From assembly GCA_026018925.1 (NCBI GenBank), contig JAKSZU010000008.1, forward strand, positions 10,643,626 to 10,707,625: a DNA stretch of 64,000 nucleotides, in the 5' to 3' direction. Position 1 is the stretch's first letter; each line of letters starts with the position of its first letter. A program made the position numbers and the translations under genes. Below are positions 47,421 through 58,997 of the stretch, piece after piece. Below the pieces are notes generated by a model. It saw only the letters and a list, made by a program, of their open reading frames with translations. It ran no database searches and was not told the origin of the DNA. The DNA comes from Tupaia tana. Taxonomy: Eukaryota; Chordata; Mammalia; Scandentia; Tupaiidae.

Positions 47421-47477
47421 GCTCATGCCGCCCGGATGGATCAGGCTGGACGGAGGAACCGGGTCCCAGGCGCGACT
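47421..47477 (-). other. PENK: PENK exon II, 5' UTR exon
   Basis: A 57-nt exon lies between a pyrimidine-rich acceptor (CTTCTCTTCCTCTAG) and the donor GTGAGTGAAC. Human exon II is about 56 nt from memory. It ends GGCATGAGC, so it contains an AUG that is in frame with the PENK start after splicing (see findings). Confidence 0.8.
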
Positions 47478-47557
47478 CTAGAGGAAGAGAAGGCAAGTGT
47501 GAGCGGGGCGCGCGTCGGGCAGGCCGGGCAGGGGTGCGCTGGCGGGCGCCGGCTCAC

Positions 47558-47627
47558 CGTCGCGCGGTGCTCCACGTCGCAGCGGGCCGCTGCCGGGCAC
47601 TGGGCGCCTGCCTCCGGTCCTGGGGGC
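47558..47627 (-). other. PENK: PENK exon I, non-coding
   Basis: The 5' UTR exon starts about 20-30 bp downstream of the TATA box and ends at ACG followed by the donor GTGAGCC (47557). About 70 nt is what I recall for human exon I. The transcription start is an estimate, 47,620-47,627. Intron A would be 80 bp (47557-47478). Confidence 0.75.
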
Positions 47628-47645
47628 TAACAGCCGCTGGAGCCA

Positions 47646-47652
47646 CTTTATA
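47646..47652 (-). promoter_or_regulatory. PENK: PENK TATA box (TATAAAG)
   Basis: In gene orientation the sequence is GGGCTAATTATAAAGTGGCT, which matches the remembered mammalian PENK core promoter. It is placed 25-30 bp before the inferred start of exon I. Confidence 0.9.
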
Positions 47653-47684
47653 ATTAGCCCCAAACCGAAGGAGGCACGCGCGCC

Positions 47685-47690
47685 CCAATC
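47685..47690 (-). promoter_or_regulatory. PENK: Inverted CCAAT box (GATTGG)
   Basis: GATTGGGGCG between the ENKCRE pair and the TATA box in gene orientation. This is an NF-Y type motif in a normal position about 60-65 bp before the start, next to a GC-rich Sp1-like stretch. Confidence 0.6.
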
Positions 47691-47706
47691 GCCGGCGGGC
47701 TGCAAC

Positions 47707-47725
47707 TGACGCAGGCCCTACGCCA
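47707..47725 (-). promoter_or_regulatory. PENK: ENKCRE-1 and ENKCRE-2 cAMP/Ca2+ enhancer
   Basis: In gene orientation TGGCGTAGGGCCTGCGTCA: ENKCRE-1 (TGGCGTA, 47725-47719) and ENKCRE-2 (TGCGTCA, 47713-47707). In the studied mammalian gene this element binds CREB/AP-1 family factors and gives cAMP-, calcium- and depolarisation-driven transcription. It lies about 85-105 bp before the start site, as in human. The match is exact over both half elements. Confidence 0.9.
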
Positions 47726-48574
47726 GCCCCGCGCCGACGCCTTCGCGGGAGGGGTCTGTCCCGGCTGGTCCACGTGCCGCTCCCCGGCGAGGTGGGGGCG
47801 GTGGGTGCCGGGTGGCTCACCTCACCGCCGGGTGACAAACCCAAGGCCGTGAGGAAGTTTGGGGAGGGAGTGGATGCGATCAAGTTTCACGCATATTAAA
47901 GATTCAGATACCTTGGGGTACAGGCTCTGGGGAGGGAGCCGAGGTGGGGACGCCTTAGATTTCTGGATACGCTGAAGACTCAGGGAGCCACTGAACCTGC
48001 CCCTGGCCCGCCCCTTCCAGGGAGCCCGCGCGGGTGCCCTTAGCACCAAGTCCAGCCGCCCCAAGATCGTCGTAGACCCACCGTGATTCCGAGTGTCTGC
48101 CTGCAGCGTTGAACTAATAGGCGCTCAATTAGTGGTTTTAGGAAGGGATAATGGAAACTTTCGGGAGTCTTAAAATCTCGGTACGGAGTTTTCCTCCTTC
48201 GGTTAGTGTGACCCCTATCCAGGCGGAGAAGAGGTAAAATCTAGTTTTTTTCTGGGGACTGCGCGCCCTGCTCAGCCCCCGCAGACGGACCCATCCTTAC
48301 ACAGCCCCCCTGGGCAGGCTCCCCAGCCGAGGACCCCCGCTGCCTCGGGCACGCTGCCAGGGTGTCCTCGGGTGTCTGATGAGTGAGAAGGGATGCGGGC
48401 GGGTGTGACGTTCGCGCGCCCGCAGTGTAGTGGCAAGGGAGCGATGAGGGACACTGCCCGGACTTGGCATGAGCGCATCCTCTCCGCCCGCGGCTGGGGA
48501 GGTCCGCTGAGACCCACCTCCCCACGCCCCCCACTTCCTGGCTTTGCAAAATGCTGTGGAAAGGCAAGCTACGT

Positions 48575-48725
48575 GCATTGTCTCAGGCTCAGTTTCTTCA
48601 TTGGGACGTTAGGGACAGAGGTAGAATGCTTTTCAGAGGATTCCGGAGAGAATCAAATGAAATGGTGCAGTAAATCACTTCGCCTCGTACCTGGCATGTA
48701 GGAAACCCTCAGAACACATTTTCGA
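48575..48725 (+). repeat. MIR SINE, ancient
   Basis: CTCAGGCTCAGTTTCTTCAT, then GAGAATCAAATGAAATG and GTACCTGGCATGTAGGAAAC: the 3' half of MIR, diverged. It is about 1 kb upstream of PENK. Confidence 0.8.
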
Positions 48726-48988
48726 CCATCTGTCATCCTTCTTTCTGTCTGTCCACCCTCCACCTGTCTTACATCTATTGTTTATTTATCCGTCCAATTA
48801 GATTTGTCTCGCTTCCTCCTGGCCCTGGGAGTAAATAACGAACAGTCACAGAGCCCACACGTTGAGAAAGAGTTCCAGGGCTTTCCCGCCATTTGTGTTC
48901 TCTGCAAGGTCCCGCCACCATTTCAACTGTCTGGGGACCTTCGCGACGCGGCTGCTCCGCTCAGGCCTCGCTGCGTCTCCCACTTCGG

Positions 48989-49004
48989 TCGCTAGAGGGC
49001 AGCG
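48989..49004 (+). promoter_or_regulatory. Candidate CTCF binding site
   Basis: TCGCTAGAGGGCAGCG fits the CTCF core (C-C/G-x-C-T-A-G-A/G-G/K-GGCAG) at nearly every key position. It sits in a small CpG-rich patch about 1.4 kb upstream of the PENK start. This is a motif match only; occupancy is not shown. Confidence 0.6.
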
Positions 49005-50398
49005 TTCTCCTGCGTAGGTTGCGCGCACCCGGGGACTAGGGTCTTCTCGGTATCCGCAGTTCTCAACTTGCTGTCTCTGGACCCTGCACCTGCGCACAGC
49101 CTACCTCCCCAGCTGGAGTGGGAAAGCAGAGCGCTGGCATGAAGTGCGAGAGCGCCCATACGTGTCCCTAAGGGGCTAGCATTGCTGTCTTGCTAGAAAA
49201 GCTTATATCCCCTCTGACCTTTTCGACTCTTTGCATCAGGGACCGTAAGCTCTCCACAATGCAAAAGAGCGCGTCCTTGTTTTTACTTAAATGAGATTTC
49301 CCCCTGTGCCCAGGGCTTTGTAAAGAAAGCTGTAGTCAGTGCAGAAGGAATGCATGGACGAATGTTGCCTAAAATCGAAGAAAGCTTGTTGTATCTGAGA
49401 ACCGGCATACCTGGGGTAACCGGAGAACTTGAAACTCATTTGGGGCAGGAGTCTGAGGGGAGTGGGTGGAATGAAGAACACCACACCTCCTTACAGCGTG
49501 CACTACAGGACACAGAACTTAGGGTTTTGGAAAGCAGCAGCTTAGGTCTGAAAGGGAGCTGAGGGATACTGTATTCCAGCCCCCTCCCTGCTTCTATATG
49601 CCGGTAAAACCGGGTCAGAAAGCCCAAGGGACTGGCCTTCGCAGAGGCAGTACCAGGTTCCCCAGGCTCTCTACTTATGGGGGCTCCTTCACTGGCACCT
49701 GCCTCAGGCCTGGTTCCTTCCTGCTGGAATGACTGATGTGTGCTCTGAGTTACTGTTTCTTGGTGAGTTTGCATTTTTCTCTATAACTCTTTAAATGTTA
49801 GGGAAGAAAGAGAAAGTGAAAGAGAGGCTGTTACTTGGGGTGGTGCAAGGGTACTTAGTTCTTTTGGGTTTAAGATACTTGGGACGGAGTGTGCTGCATG
49901 AGTGAATATGTGCTGACTGGCTAAATGAATGAATGAAATGACTGGAGGTGGCCACTGTTCCATACCTCAAAACCAGGAAGAGTGTCTTTCCACCCCCTCC
50001 CTGCCTATCCAAAAAGCTAACAGTCATAGGTCTCGCTATTCATTTCTTTACATTTGAAGGTAGCAACAGTAAAATGTTCATTGTTTTCATGATCTTTTAA
50101 ATATTTATCAACAACGAATCAATTTTGCAGGTACGTTTTGGGAAAAAGCTGTTCTAAAAATAAGGCCCAGGAAAGGGTGAAAGGCCTGCCTTGAACTATG
50201 TAATCCAGAGAAGTCCGATTCTCAGGTCCAGATCAAGGTATTACCTTCTTCTGAAACTAGGGTCCCAAGCATTGGCCCAAAGGAATTCATCCCTGGACCA
50301 TGAAATGCGACTTTTTAAAGGCTCGATGATGAGTGTTATTTTACTCAATTCTTAAGTGTTCCAGGAACCTAACTAGGAGAGATTTTATAAAGCCCTCT

Positions 50399-50665
50399 GG
50401 GACCAGTAGATGGCGTAGTGATTATGTCGCTGGACTCCCATGTAGTCCACCACTGTTTGAGTCCCGGACCTGACGGCTTGAAACTCATGCCAGACGCCTG
50501 TGCGTGCGTGCCCAAGATCTCTAGAGAAGAATGGAGGAGAAGGGATTGTGGCATGGCCATCCCCCCTGGGGGGTGATTTCTCACTTTCTATCTCTCTGTC
50601 TCTATCTGGTAAGTGCACATGCTGTATGGCAAAAATCTCTCTCTCTAAATAAATAAATTTAAAAA
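50399..50665 (+). repeat. tRNA-derived SINE upstream of PENK
   Basis: GGGACCAGTAGATGGCGTAG to GTATGGCAAAAATCTCTCTC with an AAAT tail. It is the first main-family SINE upstream of the gene. Confidence 0.9.
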
Positions 50666-52147
50666 AAGTCCTCTTAGTGTCAGTTCCTCCTTCATTGTTT
50701 CCAGGATGGGAAATGCTGAAATTGAGTGATGTCTTCAGGTACCCAGCCCTCTGTCCTCCTCTCCTTCCCACACCCCCACTCACCTACGTTATCACGGAAA
50801 GCGATTTCTGTCTACCTCTCTCCATCTAAAGTAGAGTGGTGGAATCAAAGCAGTTGTGCATTCAGATGATTGTATAATGTTTCAGCATACAAGCAGCATT
50901 TTCTAAATTTCAGATGTTTGGAGGCATGCTGGAGTCAGGGGGAGCTTGCCTGTTTTCAGTTACAACCTGAAGTGCACACTTTGTGAAGTGGGGTCGGGTG
51001 AGCTGGGTATGTTACTGTGAGCTGCCACTGGGAAGGCTTTTTTTTCTTTCTTTCTCGGACTGACTCAGAACACCATAGCAAAGTAGCTGTAAGTGGAGTC
51101 GGTTTGAATGAGATGTTTTTATGGTGTGATAAATCTCCATTTTAAGGACAGCCAATACTGGTACATTCTTATTTCCAAAACATCTAGGAAACAAAAGGAG
51201 GACCTTGGAAGGAAAGGTAACTGGTTCAAAGTCTCCTACAACTGGGTTTAAATAATAAAAAAAAGATGACAATGTGTTGGGGAAACGGGAGCGGGGAAAG
51301 AGAAGGTAAATTCAACTTAGGATATCAAATATATGGTCTATATGACATAAACTTGGAATTGAAAACCACTCCCAGATTTGGCCTTTAGCTCTCATACAGA
51401 GAAAAGAGCAATTTTGATGTTAAGCATAGGTAATTAGGCAACAAATTAAACAAGCCACATTATGACTCAGATGAAAAGAAAGGACAGCTCTGAAGCCAGC
51501 TAATACAGGGTTTCTAGACTGGCTTGAATTTTCATCATGAGTTTTGGAATTGTCTTGAGGAATTTTATGGCCACACCAGTCATGTCGAAAAATTCTATTG
51601 TCTTGTTGGACATAGCCTTATTTAGTAACTTGACTTTTATTTGTGTTTGGCTGTTTCCAAAATCAAACTGTATATCCAATCTACAGGACTTGCACAGAAG
51701 GCACTCAAAAACATGAATGAATGAATGAAAACATACACCAAAGGAAACCATTTCCACAGCTGAAGCACTGACAGAAGAGCAATTCCATGAGGTTTGGAGC
51801 AATCCTCAGTCACTGGAGTCAGTGGAATGGCTGCAGGTGACCAGGTTTTCAGGAAATGCCTTTGCATGTGCTCACAGAACAAATGTTGCACATAGTAAAT
51901 ACTCAGTAAAAAGTTCTTTCAAAAAATGTGTTCCTGCTTAGAGTTCTTACATATTCTCTGCAGCTCCCAAGTGCCTGGAGCAGACTCAAGAAATCGAGAT
52001 TTTTTTTTTTTTTATTAAATTATATAGGGAAGGAGCTCAAATTCCTGTAGAACTAAGTAAAAAGCTGATCAAATAAAAAAGCCAGTAATTCTTAGATCCT
52101 TCAGAGAGGTGGGATCACAAAGCAAACCACTGCCCCTCGAAAACCAA
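50666..52147. other. Single-copy stretch, no gene seen
   Basis: No assignable repeat. A 100-codon minus frame at 51802-51500 (contains GVAIKFLKTIPKLMMK) could be a relic of an unknown element; I cannot place it. Confidence 0.4.
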
Positions 52148-52400
52148 ATTTTTTAAGAGAGATTTTTGCTATAGAATGTGTGCTCTTACTTGAGAGAGTG
52201 AAAGACAGAAATCACTCCCCCCCACCCTCGGAGCGGCGGGATGGCCACACCACAATCCCTTCTCCTCCATTCTTTTGGGACTTTGGGTATGCACGCACGA
52301 TGTGCCTGGTGTGAGTTTTAAGCCACCAGATCCTGGGCTCGAACTGCGGTAGACTACGTGGGAGTCCAGTGATGTAACTATTATGCCATCTGCTGGTCCT
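52148..52400 (-). repeat. tRNA-derived SINE
   Basis: TTTTTTAAGAGAGATTTTTG to CCATCTGCTGGTCCT. Confidence 0.88.
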
Positions 52401-52729
52401 GCTCCTCAAAGTTGAAGAGAACAAGCAAAGGCAGAGAACTGTAGCTTGCCAGAGCAGAAACCTTCAGGGCAGTGCTGAGGTAGAATAACCTGACCTACAA
52501 CTGACGAATTCCTGGAGTCTCCCTGTGGAAAAGTCTGAGATCAAAATTCGAGGGGAACCATAATATGGGCCCCCCCATACTTTTGTGCATTTTGTCTCCA
52601 GGAGTGCAATTAGTATCTCACAGAGATAAACGTGAGAAAAGCAGATAAACGTGCCCTCAGCTTCCATCAGGAGGAAGGGAAAATGACCATTTCAAAAGGC
52701 CCTGGAACACTGCTCTACTGTATCGGAGT

Positions 52730-52920
52730 AGGATTTTGGGCGTGCATGCGCACCAGCATGAGTTTCAAGCTTCCTGGTCTGGGACTTGAACCATGGTTAG
52801 CCATGTGGAAGTCCAGTGACATAACCATTTACGCCATCTGCTGATCCCAATCATAGCCCCCGTCCCCAGAGATTTTGGCTATAGGGTGCATCCACTCACC
52901 AAAGAGAGAGACAGAAATCC
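52730..52920 (-). repeat. SINE with permuted halves
   Basis: On the plus strand the antisense 5' half (ATTTTGGGCGTGCATGCGCA to CATCTGCTGATCCC) comes before the antisense 3' half (GAGATTTTGGCTATAGGGTG to GACAGAAATCC). The unit is flanked by CTACTGTATCGGAG (start 52716 and ~52920). Confidence 0.75.
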
Positions 52921-53044
52921 TACTGTATCGGAGACTTCTCATACGGGAAGGGAAATACCCAACTCCAGCCGCCTCTAGCTATTCTGCCCCTCTGAAGAGG
53001 GGTGAGAGGACTTAGAACGGGTGGGAAGTTCATGGTCCAAAGGC

Positions 53045-53340
53045 ACAGGCTCACTGAGAGATGGAGACCTGCAAGTAGGGCGGTAGAGCACTCTGCTCCA
53101 CTCCTCACCGCCAGCTCTATGTCCAGCTGTTCCGTTGACCCAGCATCTGGCTTCAAAATCGTGCTGGTGGTGTGTGAGTGTGTGCCCAAGATCCCAGGAG
53201 GAGAACGGAGGAGAAGGGATTCATGCATGGCCATCCCTTTCTGGGGGATGATTTCTCACTTCCCCTCTCACTGTGTCTGTCTGTCTTTTTCCAGCAAGTG
53301 CATGCACCCTGTGGCAAAAATCTCTCTCTCTCTCTCAAAA
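53045..53340 (+). repeat. tRNA-derived SINE, diverged head
   Basis: The 3' two thirds are clear: GCCCAAGATCCCAGGAGGAG to CCCTGTGGCAAAAATCTCTC plus A's. The head is poorly preserved. Confidence 0.8.
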
Positions 53341-53634
53341 AAAAAGTGAAACAGAGAAAAACAAAATGAAGTAGACTACCCAGAACTATTTCTAGACTAC
53401 TATAAAATGTGTAATAATTGAAAACGAGAAGAAAGAATATTTCCCCAGATTTATGTTAGATGCCAAACCATAGACCCAGGAAGGAAGCTCAGACCCACTG
53501 AGCATGATAAATGCCGGAAAGCCTACACATAGACACACTATCTTCTAACTACAGTAAATATGAAAGAAGAGAGAGAAACCCCACCAACTTAGAATGTTAT
53601 ATTCTGTGAACTTATTCAAAAGTGAAGGAAAGCC

Positions 53635-53845
53635 AGCTGCAGTGGAGTGATAGTGTTGTAACACTCTGTGGTGCTGAAACTGTGTGGGAAGGTCGTGGGT
53701 TTATCCTGAAGTCTCCCTGCGCACACCAGGTCTTATCCTGGCTGGCTGATGCTGGGGTGAATCACAGTACAAAGACTGTGTGAGGGAAGCCCCTCTCTTC
53801 TTCTGTTTCTTGCTCATGGACAAAATAAATGAACTAAAAAAAATA
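53635..53845 (+). repeat. Second SINE-like family, sense copy in L1
   Basis: GCCAGCTGCAGTGGAGTGAT, GAAGTCTCCCTGCGCACACC, TTGCTCATGGACAAAATAAA. Shares layout with 33255-33470. Confidence 0.55.
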
Positions 53846-56460
53846 AGAACAAGAAAAAATAGACTTTTGCAGACAAAGAAAAACTGAATTTGTTGCCTAT
53901 AAGCCTGTCTTGCAAGAAATGCTAAAAGAAATTCTTTAGAGTGAAAGAAAATGATAAAGGTGTAAGAAAGTGATAAAGGCCATAAACTGGGATTTAAAGA
54001 ATATAGAAAAGAAAAAAAGTAAAGATAAAATATTTTTTTTTTTTTACTGTTGATTGATCTAACAGGTAACAGTTTGTTTAAAATAATAATAGTAACAATG
54101 TATTTGATTATGCACATTTATAAATACTATACGTGTACATGTTTGTGTATACATATGTATAAATTAAATGAATGAAGTCAATGATACAAGGGAGCAGTTC
54201 CTATGATTTTGCAGTTATAAGGTACTCACCCTACCGATGGAGTGGTATGGTGTCATCTGGAAGCAGACTTGAATTAGTTGTAGGTGTATTTTGCAAGATG
54301 TAGGGCAATCACTTAAAAAAGTGAAAAAGAAGTATAACATATGCTAAGCAGGGAGAGATTATGGAGCTATATAAAATGTTCAATTAAAACCACAAAAGGC
54401 AGGAAAAAAATTGGAAGACAAAAATAAGAATAAAGAATAGGGAAGCAAATTAGAAAATTATGGCAAATATGAAAGATTGTTTGCAGCTGTATTGATAACT
54501 ATTTTGAATGTCAATGGTCTAAATGCACTGAGGACTAATAGGGTGGATCAAGACACAAGACCAACTATATGTTGTCTACAAGAAACTCACTTTAAATATA
54601 AAGATATATATAGATTAAAAGCAAAAAGATGGACAGAATTATACCATGATAACACTAATAAATAGAAAGCAGAAGCTTCTATATTAATTACAGTGACTTC
54701 AGAACAAAGGAAATGATCAGGAATAAAGAATGACATTATGTAATAACAAAGGGATCAACTCTCCAAGGAGACATGGAATTTTTTATATGAGTGCATTGAA
54801 CAACACTGTCAAAAAATGCATGAGGCAAAAATTGATAGACCCGTGGGGAAAAACAGATGAATTCATCATTATCGTTGGAGATTTTAACATCCCTTTATTA
54901 GAAATGGAAAGATCCAGCAAGCAGAAAATTAGTAAGGTCATGGTTGAACTCAATAACACCATGAAGCAACTGAATAGAATGAGTATCTGTAGAGTGCATC
55001 CAACAACATCAGCATATCTTGTCAAACTCACATGGAACATTCACCAAGATAGACGATATTTAGGCCATAAATACTCATAACAAATTTAAAGAAGAAATTT
55101 TACAATGCCTGCTCTCAAACCACAATAGAATCAAGTTCTAAATCAGTAACAGGAAGATAGACGGAAAACTTCAAAATATTTAGGTATAAAACAACACACT
55201 TTCAAATAACATGGTCAAAGAAGAAATCTCAAGAAATAAAAAAATACTATGAACTAAATGAAAATAAAAATACAACTTACAAAAATTCGTGGAGTTCATC
55301 AAAAGCAGTGCATAGAGAGAAATTTAAACCTTGGAATGTATGTATTTGAAAGAAACAAAAGATCTAAGACCAGTCACCTCTGCTTACACATTAGGAAACT
55401 AGAAAAAAAAAAAAACATGAGAAAATTAAAGTAAATATAGAGAAAAAAACACAGAAGATTAGATTTTCTAGATTTATCTTATTGTTCAGTCTTCACTTTT
55501 TTGTGACACTTTTATTTCTATTTGAAGGGATTTGTGTAATATCTATTTATGAACCAAACAGGTGATAAGCTTTGGCACTTGTCTGTCAACTGCTGAAACC
55601 TTGTTTTTTCATAATTTCTGACTTATGATAGTCCCCTTTATTGAATAAAGACTCAGAGATACCAAGTAAGGGAGAAAAAAACAGAAATCAGTGAAATTGA
55701 AAACAAAAAAAATCAATAGAGAAAATTAAGGAAGGCAAAGCTATTTTTTAAGAGATTAATAACATTGCTAAGCCTCTAGTCATGTTAATAAGGAAAATAA
55801 GAGGAGACATAAACTATTAATATCAGAAAATAAAGAGGGGACATTACTACAGATACCACTGACATTAAAAGGATAATAAAGAAATACTATGAAAACTGTA
55901 CACCCACAAGCTTGAAAACTTAGATGAAGTGGCCCAATTTATTGAAAGACAATCTGTGGGAAAAAAAAAAGAAAGACAATCTGTGGAAACATGCTCAAGA
56001 AGAAATAGATAATCTGGATAGGTCTATATCTGTTAAATAAATTGAAACAGTAATCAATAAGCCTTCAAGAAAAAAGCATCAGATCTAGATGAAATTTGCT
56101 GATGAATTTTACCAAACATTTAAAGAAGAAATCATAGCAATTCTCTATAATTTCAACCAGAAGCAGAAACAGAGAGAATATTCTATGAGGCTAATATTAT
56201 ATACATACCCAAACTAGACAAAGTCATTACAAGAAAATAAATAAAAGATCAAAATCTGTTATGAACATGGATATAAAAATTCTTTATAAAGTACTAGCAA
56301 ATCGAATCTAACAATGCATGAAAAGAATTATATACCATGACTAAATGAATTTTATCCCAGGTATGCAAGTCTGGCTCAATATCTGAAAATCAATTAATGT
56401 TATCTGTACTCACATGAAAGACTAAATAAGAAAAATTATGTATCAAAAGATAGTAGAGAA

Positions 56461-56850
56461 TGTAAATTAGTATAGCCACTGTGGAGGACAATATGGAGGG
56501 TACTCAAAACCTACAAATAGAGATACCATACATTCTGGAAATTCCACTTCAGGGTATCTACCTGTCTCTATGGCAGAAACAGAAAGATTGGAAGATACAA
56601 AACATGGAGCACAACTGTGGATTCTAGAGATAGTGTGGGAGGACGGTAGGTACTTGGGAGAGTAGGAGGAAGGGAATCAAGGGGAAAAAAAGCAAAACAT
56701 TTAACAGACAAAAAAATGGGAAAATTATCGATGATAATGTATTTGGTAAGGTCTTTGATTAGGCCAATATGCAGTGTTTTCATGGAGGGTAAATTAATTT
56801 TGTATGCCTTAAAGATATACAGTGATTAAATGTAAAAAAAAAAAAAAACC
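56461..56850 (+). mobile_element. 5'-truncated younger L1 inside the older L1
   Basis: Starts abruptly with GTATAGCCACTGTGGAGGAC (end of ORF2) and runs through the purine-rich 3' UTR to GATTAAATGTAAAAAAAAAA. Older L1 sequence resumes near 56,880 (TATAGAAAAAGCATATGATA). Confidence 0.7.
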
Positions 56851-57224
56851 CCTGAAACATAAATAAAATCACAATTATTCATTAAAAACAGGTATAGAAA
56901 AAGCATATGATAAAATCTAACACTTATTTGTGTTGAAATTTCTCAGTAAACTAGGAATACAGAAAGGATCCTCAACTTGATACAGACTATCTACGAGATA
57001 CCTGTAGTTAACATCATACTTGATGATGAGAAACTTGAACTTTTCTACTAATATCAAATAGAAGGCAAAGATGTTCCTTTCCACCACTGATTTTCAACAT
57101 TGTACTGGAAGTCCTAGCTAATGATAGAAATAATATATAAATAATAATATAAAATAAATACAGATTGGGAAGGAAGGAAAAAAACTTGTTTGCAGATAAC
57201 ATTGCCATCTATGTATAAAATCTA

Positions 57225-57498
57225 TCTTTTTTTTTTTTTTTTTGGAGAGGTTTTTTTCGCTATAGGGTGCATGCGCTCACCAGACAGACAGAGAGAGACA
57301 GAAAGACAGAAAGCGAGAAATCACCCCCCAGGGGGGATGGCCATGCCGCAATCCCTTCTCCTCCATTCTCCTCTCGGGATCTTGGACACGCACGCACATG
57401 CACCCGGAGTGAGTTTTAAGCCATCGGGTCCGGGACGCGAACCGCGGTCGACTACATGGGAGTCCAGCGACATAGCCATTATGCTAACTGCTGGTCCC
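57225..57498 (-). repeat. tRNA-derived SINE, young, GGGACC subfamily
   Basis: Perfect 15-bp target duplication TATGTATAAAATCTA (57210-57224 and 57499-57513). Confidence 0.95.
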
Positions 57499-58997
57499 TA
57501 TGTATAAAATCTAAAATAACAAAGAAGACTCTTGGAAATAATAAATGATTACAGTATACTTACAGGATACTAGATTAATACATAAAAAACAATTATTTTC
57601 TTTGTGCCAACAATGAGCAAGTGGAATTTGAAATTAAAAATATAATACCATTTGCATTAGCATCCGCCAAAATGAAATAGTTACATATAAATCTAACAAA
57701 GTATATAAAATATCACAAGAAAACTACAAAACTCTGATAACAGAAATCAAAGAACTAATAGACCTTCTATGCTCATGGGTAGGAAGACTTAATATTGTCA
57801 TGATGTCAGTCCATCACAGTTTCCAATCAAAGTCCCAGCAAGTTATTTTGTGGATATCAAGGAGATTATTTTCAAGTTTATATGGAGACAAAAGGCCCAG
57901 GAGAGCCAAAACAATATTGAATGAGAAGATCAAAGTTGCAGGACCAACACTACCTGACTTAGAGACTTATTAAGCTATAGTAGTCAAAATACAGTGTAGT
58001 ACTGGTAAAAGAACAAATAGATCAATGCGATGAAATAGGGAGTCGAGAAATGCACTCACATAAATACAGTTTGCTGATCTTCGATAAAAGAGCAAACACT
58101 CAGTGGAGTAGTGTTTCAAACAACTGGTGCTCAAAAAACTGGACATTCATATGCCAAATAAATAAATAAATCTAAATACAGATTTTACACCATTAATGAA
58201 ATAATTTCTAAGTGAATCACATACAGACTTAAATCTAAAATGCAAAACTATGACACATCAAAAACCATTTAGAACTAATCCACAAATTTAGTAAAGCTGC
58301 AGAATCAATAAACAACCTACAAAAATCAGTTGTTTTTGTACACTGACAAGAAACTCTCTGAAAAAGAAATCTAGTAAATAATCTTACCAGTAGTAGCATA
58401 AAAAAATTACTTCAGAATAAATTTAACCAGAAGGGTTATAGGTCTATTTGATAAAAATAATAAAATATTGCTTAAATATATTGAAGGCACAAACAAATGG
58501 AAAGATACTTCAGGCTCATAAACTGTGAGAATTAATATTGTTAAAAGAACAAATTCTTTACAGTGATTTACATATTAAATTGAGTCCCTATAAATATTCC
58601 AATTATATTTGGAACCATAAAAGACCTAACTAGTCAAGCAGTCTTGAACAAAAAGAACAAAACCAGAGGCACCATGCTACCTTTTTATAAAATATACTAC
58701 AAAACAATAATAATTAAAACAGCATGGTACTAGCATAAAAATAAACATGCAGACTAATGACAAAGCAGAATAGCATACAGAGGCTGAAAATAAATCCACA
58801 TTTTTAAAGTATATCAATCTTTGAAAAAAGTGCTAAGAATGCACATTAGCAAGAAAATAGCCTTCAATCAGTAGTGTTGGGAAAACTATATATTCATAGA
58901 AAGAAAAATGAAATTGGACTCATCTCACATTGTATTGAATACTGCAACAAAAATGGAAATGCTATCTTTTTTGAGCTCCTGATTTCAAGTAATTTTT

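Larger units (their letters stand above)
46640..48110. promoter_or_regulatory. CpG island over the PENK promoter and exons I-III
   Basis: Visibly GC- and CpG-rich sequence covers the promoter, exons I-III, both short introns and about 450 bp upstream. It contrasts with the AT-rich intron C and the flanking DNA. Edges are by eye. The long reading frames seen in it come from the shortage of stop codons in GC-rich DNA. Confidence 0.8.
48111..50398. other. PENK upstream flank, mostly single-copy
   Basis: Contains an MIR, the CTCF motif and scattered CpG-rich patches (48,270-48,540 and 48,930-49,060). No other gene is supported. Confidence 0.5.
53341..58965 (+). mobile_element. Old L1, ORF1 end through ORF2, degraded, with later inserts
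   Basis: Sequence from 53870 reads like the ORF1/ORF2 boundary. ORF2 endonuclease frames at 54477-54665 (AVLITILNVNGLNALR, CCLQETHFKYKD) and 54730-55080 (IIVGDFNIPL). RT and C-terminal sequence continue to 58,965. A young L1 3' end with poly(A) (56461-56850), a SINE of the second family and a SINE at 57225 interrupt it. An AT-rich stretch at 55455-55650 is not recognisable L1. Inactive. Confidence 0.8.

Noticed and set aside
46554-47426. 290-codon minus-strand reading frame over the PENK promoter region
   Set aside because: It is the unspliced reading of exon II end, intron B, exon III and the start of intron C; splice sites and the 141-nt exon size argue for normal splicing. Kept only as an observation.
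46951-47481. 176-codon plus-strand frame in the CpG island
   Set aside because: Arginine/proline-rich composition from GC-rich DNA, antisense to PENK exons, no domain or splice context.
51500-51802. 100-codon minus frame upstream of PENK
   Set aside because: Some codon-like look (GVAIKFLKTIPK) but no start context, splice sites or family match.
54477-55080. Frames with LNVNGLNALR and IIVGDFNIPL as a host nuclease gene
   Set aside because: These are L1 ORF2 endonuclease motifs in a broken element.
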